Shown: positions 61,997 through 64,000 of the stretch, piece by piece
How positions within the stretch are numbered: position 1 is the stretch's first letter
Layout of the letters: each line of letters opens with the position of its first letter
DNA from: Nostoc linckia NIES-25
Lineage (GTDB): Bacteria; Cyanobacteriota; Cyanobacteriia; Cyanobacteriales; Nostocaceae
Assembly: GCF_002368035.1 (NCBI RefSeq)
Contig: NZ_AP018222.1
Coordinates: 4,971,508 to 5,035,507 of the forward strand
DNA length: 64,000 bases
Direction of reading: 5' to 3'
Program-made: the position numbers and the translations under genes
Notes under the pieces: generated by a model
The model's database searches: none
What the model was told of the DNA's origin: nothing
Seen by the model: only the letters and a program-made list of their open reading frames with translations

Positions 61997-63613
61997 ATGC
62001 TGAAAAATCTTTTATACAGTTTTCCACTGCTTTTATTATCATGCCCAGCAGTTTGGGCAAATCCATTGAATGATAATTCAAATACTCCAGATGCTAACTT
62101 TGGAACCTTGCAAGGGCAAGTCACCTCAGTCTCTCAGTTTTCTGATGTCCAGCCGACTGATTGGGCATTTCAAGCACTGCAATCCCTGGTGGAACGTTAC
62201 GGTTGCATTGCAGGTTATCCCAATTCCACCTATCGCGGTAACCGTGCTTTAACTCGTTACGAATTTGCTGCCGGTTTGAATGCTTGTTTGGATCGGGTTA
62301 ATGAGTTAATTGCTACGGCTACTGGCGATTTAGTCAGTAAGGAAGATTTGGCAGTGCTGCAAAAATTACAGGAAGATTTCGCGGCAGAACTGGCAACTCT
62401 ACGCGGGCGGGTGGATACCTTAGAAGCACGTGCAGCAACACTAGAGGCGCAGCAGTTTTCCACTACTACCAGGCTGAACGCTCAAATTATTACTGCGATT
62501 ACCGACACTTTTGGCGACAAAGTGGGAGGCGATCGCGATGAATCCAATACTATCTTTGCGACTCGCGGTCGTTTGAATTTGGAGAGTAGTTTCACGGGTA
62601 AAGATTTGTTGCGAGTACGTCTGGAGTTCGGCAACTTTGCCGATCCCAATAGCGTAAGCCAAATTGCAGCAACCAGCGGTACACGGATGACACGGCTAAA
62701 CTTCGACAACGACTTTACCAATACGCTCTTTATTCCCCATATTCGTTACTACTTTCCAGTGAGCGATTCCCTTTCGTTCGTTGTCGGCCCTACAGGTATC
62801 GGTTACAACGACATCACAGACAACGTAACTCCTGCAACCATTGGCGATGATGGCAACGGGATTCCCTCATTATTTGGTAAGAACAGTTTCCTTTTTGAGC
62901 GAGGTGGCGGGGGTGCAGCTCTCAACTGGAGTATCAGAAAGGACTTGGTTCTGACTGTGGGCTACTTAGCAAATAATCCCAATATCCCAACACAGAACAA
63001 TGGGTTATTTAATGGCGGCTATAACGCTCTTGCCCATCTAGTGTATTACGCCAAACAAGGAGCTATCGGTGTCGCCTACTCTCATGGCTATAATCCTGCT
63101 GGCGCCGTTGATGTCACAGCTGGAAGAGGTAGCGTCCTGTCAAGCGCTCCCTTTGGCACGAACATTGCTACTTCTAACAGCATTGTCGGGGTTCAAGGGT
63201 ATTATCGGTTTTCGCCAAATTTCCAAATCCACGGTTGGGGTGGATATATCTGGGCAACTGCCAAGAACTCAGGTTTGAGCGATATTTCCAATGGTAGGGG
63301 CGGAACGGATTCTTTGTTTGTGAACAATGGCGATAATGCTAATGCTTGGTTTGGAGCGGTTGGCTTGTCCTTTCCAGATGTGGGAGGTAAGGGCAATCTG
63401 CCAGGAATTCTCTTTGGTTTGCCACCGCGTATATCTAACAGTGATGTCCGTGAAGAACCAGACAACGCTTACCACATCGAAGCATTCTATCGCTTACGAT
63501 TAAACGACAACATCTCCGTAACTCCTGGCTTTTGGGTAATTCTCAACCCAGAAAACAACAGCGAAAATGATACTCAATATGTGGGAGTACTTCGCACAAC
63601 CTTCGATTTTTAA
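61997..63613 (+). CDS. SLH-domain outer-membrane porin (OprB type)
   Basis: A 538-residue outer-membrane porin: signal peptide (1-21, ending AVWA), one SLH domain (about 48-98, DVQPTDWAFQALQSLVERYG), coiled coil (about 105-150), then a carbohydrate-selective OprB-type barrel ending in the aromatic strand RTTFDF. It is near-identical in SLH and coiled-coil layout to the porin at 19160, with a different barrel. As the last gene after the importer it probably admits the same sugar or polyol through the outer membrane. Confidence 0.9.
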   Translation: MLKNLLYSFPLLLLSCPAVWANPLNDNSNTPDANFGTLQGQVTSVSQFSDVQPTDWAFQALQSLVERYGCIAGYPNSTYRGNRALTRYEFAAGLNACLDRVNELIATATGDLVSKEDLAVLQKLQEDFAAELATLRGRVDTLEARAATLEAQQFSTTTRLNAQIITAITDTFGDKVGGDRDESNTIFATRGRLNLESSFTGKDLLRVRLEFGNFADPNSVSQIAATSGTRMTRLNFDNDFTNTLFIPHIRYYFPVSDSLSFVVGPTGIGYNDITDNVTPATIGDDGNGIPSLFGKNSFLFERGGGGAALNWSIRKDLVLTVGYLANNPNIPTQNNGLFNGGYNALAHLVYYAKQGAIGVAYSHGYNPAGAVDVTAGRGSVLSSAPFGTNIATSNSIVGVQGYYRFSPNFQIHGWGGYIWATAKNSGLSDISNGRGGTDSLFVNNGDNANAWFGAVGLSFPDVGGKGNLPGILFGLPPRISNSDVREEPDNAYHIEAFYRLRLNDNISVTPGFWVILNPENNSENDTQYVGVLRTTFDF

Positions 63614-63639
63614 ATAGGAGGCAGGAGGGAAACAGGACA

Positions 63640-63720
63640 TTGGGAAAGGGGTAAGGGGAAAAGGGGAAAGATAAAATTTATTCCTTTTCCCTTTTCCCTT
63701 TAACCTTTTCCCCTGCGTCA
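63640..63720. repeat. Polypurine/polypyrimidine palindrome (copy F, reverse orientation)
   Basis: GGGAAAGGGGTAAGGGG arm, core GAAAGATAAAATTTATTCC, then CCCTTTAACCTTTTCCCC. It lies between the convergent porin and chemotaxis-type genes. Confidence 0.85.
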
Positions 63721-63735
63721 AGAGCCTCCCAGTCC

Positions 63736-64000
63736 CTACTCTCCGGTCTTAAATCCACTTAAATATGCTTGTAATTGTTGTGTCAGTTCTGTTGTTTGTT
63801 GGAGTGAGTTAGATACGGTATTAGATAAATCTGCGGTATATTTTAAGGTTTCGGCGATGTGTTGGATCGAAGATGCGATCGCTTGGGAAGTTTCGGTTTG
63901 AGATCCTGTTGCCGTAAAAATTGATTGTACTAAATGATTTATCTGTTGAGATACTTCTAAAATATCTTCCAGGCTTAACTTGGCATTTTGTACAATATTT
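63736..64000 (-). CDS. Methyl-accepting chemotaxis-type protein, C-terminal end (cut by window edge)
   Basis: The 88 visible residues are a heptad-patterned helix (LSLEDILEVSQQINHLVQSI, then QTETSQAIASSIQHIAETLK) ending LSGFKTGE, as in the C-terminal methylation helix of MCP/PilJ-type proteins. It would act in phototaxis or gliding signalling at the membrane. The sensor part is outside the window, so the type cannot be told. Confidence 0.8.
   Translation of the reverse strand, partial: NIVQNAKLSLEDILEVSQQINHLVQSIFTATGSQTETSQAIASSIQHIAETLKYTADLSNTVSNSLQQTTELTQQLQAYLSGFKTGE

Noticed and set aside
1..64000. tRNA or rRNA genes
   Set aside because: None was recognised on reading the intergenic regions; a dedicated covariance search could still reveal one.

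Overview
The window looks like chromosome from a filamentous Nostoc-type cyanobacterium. The evidence is the frequent HIP1 octamer GCGATCGC, heptanucleotide tandem repeats of the CTCCTAA type, many small palindromic and MITE-like elements between genes, and photosynthesis genes: Ycf3 for photosystem I assembly, a high-light-inducible protein, a flavodiiron protein and a diguanylate cyclase with cyanobacteriochrome-like GAF domains. No rRNA, tRNA or CRISPR array was seen. One tmRNA gene (ssrA) is clear.

From 1 to about 46 kb the window is mostly housekeeping genes in short units on both strands. They are a flavodiiron protein (cut by the left edge), an IS630-type remnant, tmRNA, cysC, an HMA-like/PAP2 fusion, a small ribbon-helix-helix protein, a stand-alone HD hydrolase of the ppGpp-hydrolase type, bioD, a Ser/Thr kinase, prs, a CLC protein, several DUF proteins, a SRAP protein, ycf3, gatC and an SLH porin. 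After these come a peroxiredoxin-like protein, a HLIP, thyX split by an intein, dcd, an adenylate-kinase paralogue, rph, pgl, an FHA protein, an M50-like protease, an SDR, a mitochondrial-type EF-G paralogue, the GAF-GAF-GGDEF protein, a nucleoside phosphorylase, a retropepsin-like protease and a group of small membrane or secreted proteins.

From about 46.7 to 63.6 kb lies a coherent catabolic locus, which is the most interesting part of the window. A minus-strand unit encodes a LacI regulator, glucuronate isomerase (UxaC), an SDR of the B. subtilis UxuB type and a LarA-family protein; the last two genes are separated by 2 nt. A gluconokinase (GntK) gene is divergent. On the plus strand follow a cupin protein, myo-inositol oxygenase (MIOX), an RbsABC-type sugar ABC importer with two tandem binding lipoproteins, and an OprB/SLH porin. 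Near-identical palindromes with core TGCACACGTGTGCA lie before lacI, before the cupin gene and twice before MIOX, and mark a local regulon. LarA-family proteins include D-gluconate 2-epimerases, so the genes spell a complete route: myo-inositol to D-glucuronate (MIOX), D-fructuronate (UxaC), D-mannonate (UxuB), D-gluconate (LarA-like) and 6-phosphogluconate (GntK), entering the oxidative pentose phosphate pathway. No mannonate dehydratase or KDG kinase gene is present. The enzyme families are seen in the sequence; the assembled route and its substrates are inference.

The intergenic regions are rich in repeats: at least six copies of a polypurine/polypyrimidine palindrome (four inside the catabolic locus), two copies of a related variant, MITE-like elements with clear terminal inverted repeats (one nested composite carries a GTAC target duplication), and heptamer arrays. 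The right edge cuts the C-terminus of a chemotaxis-type signalling protein.
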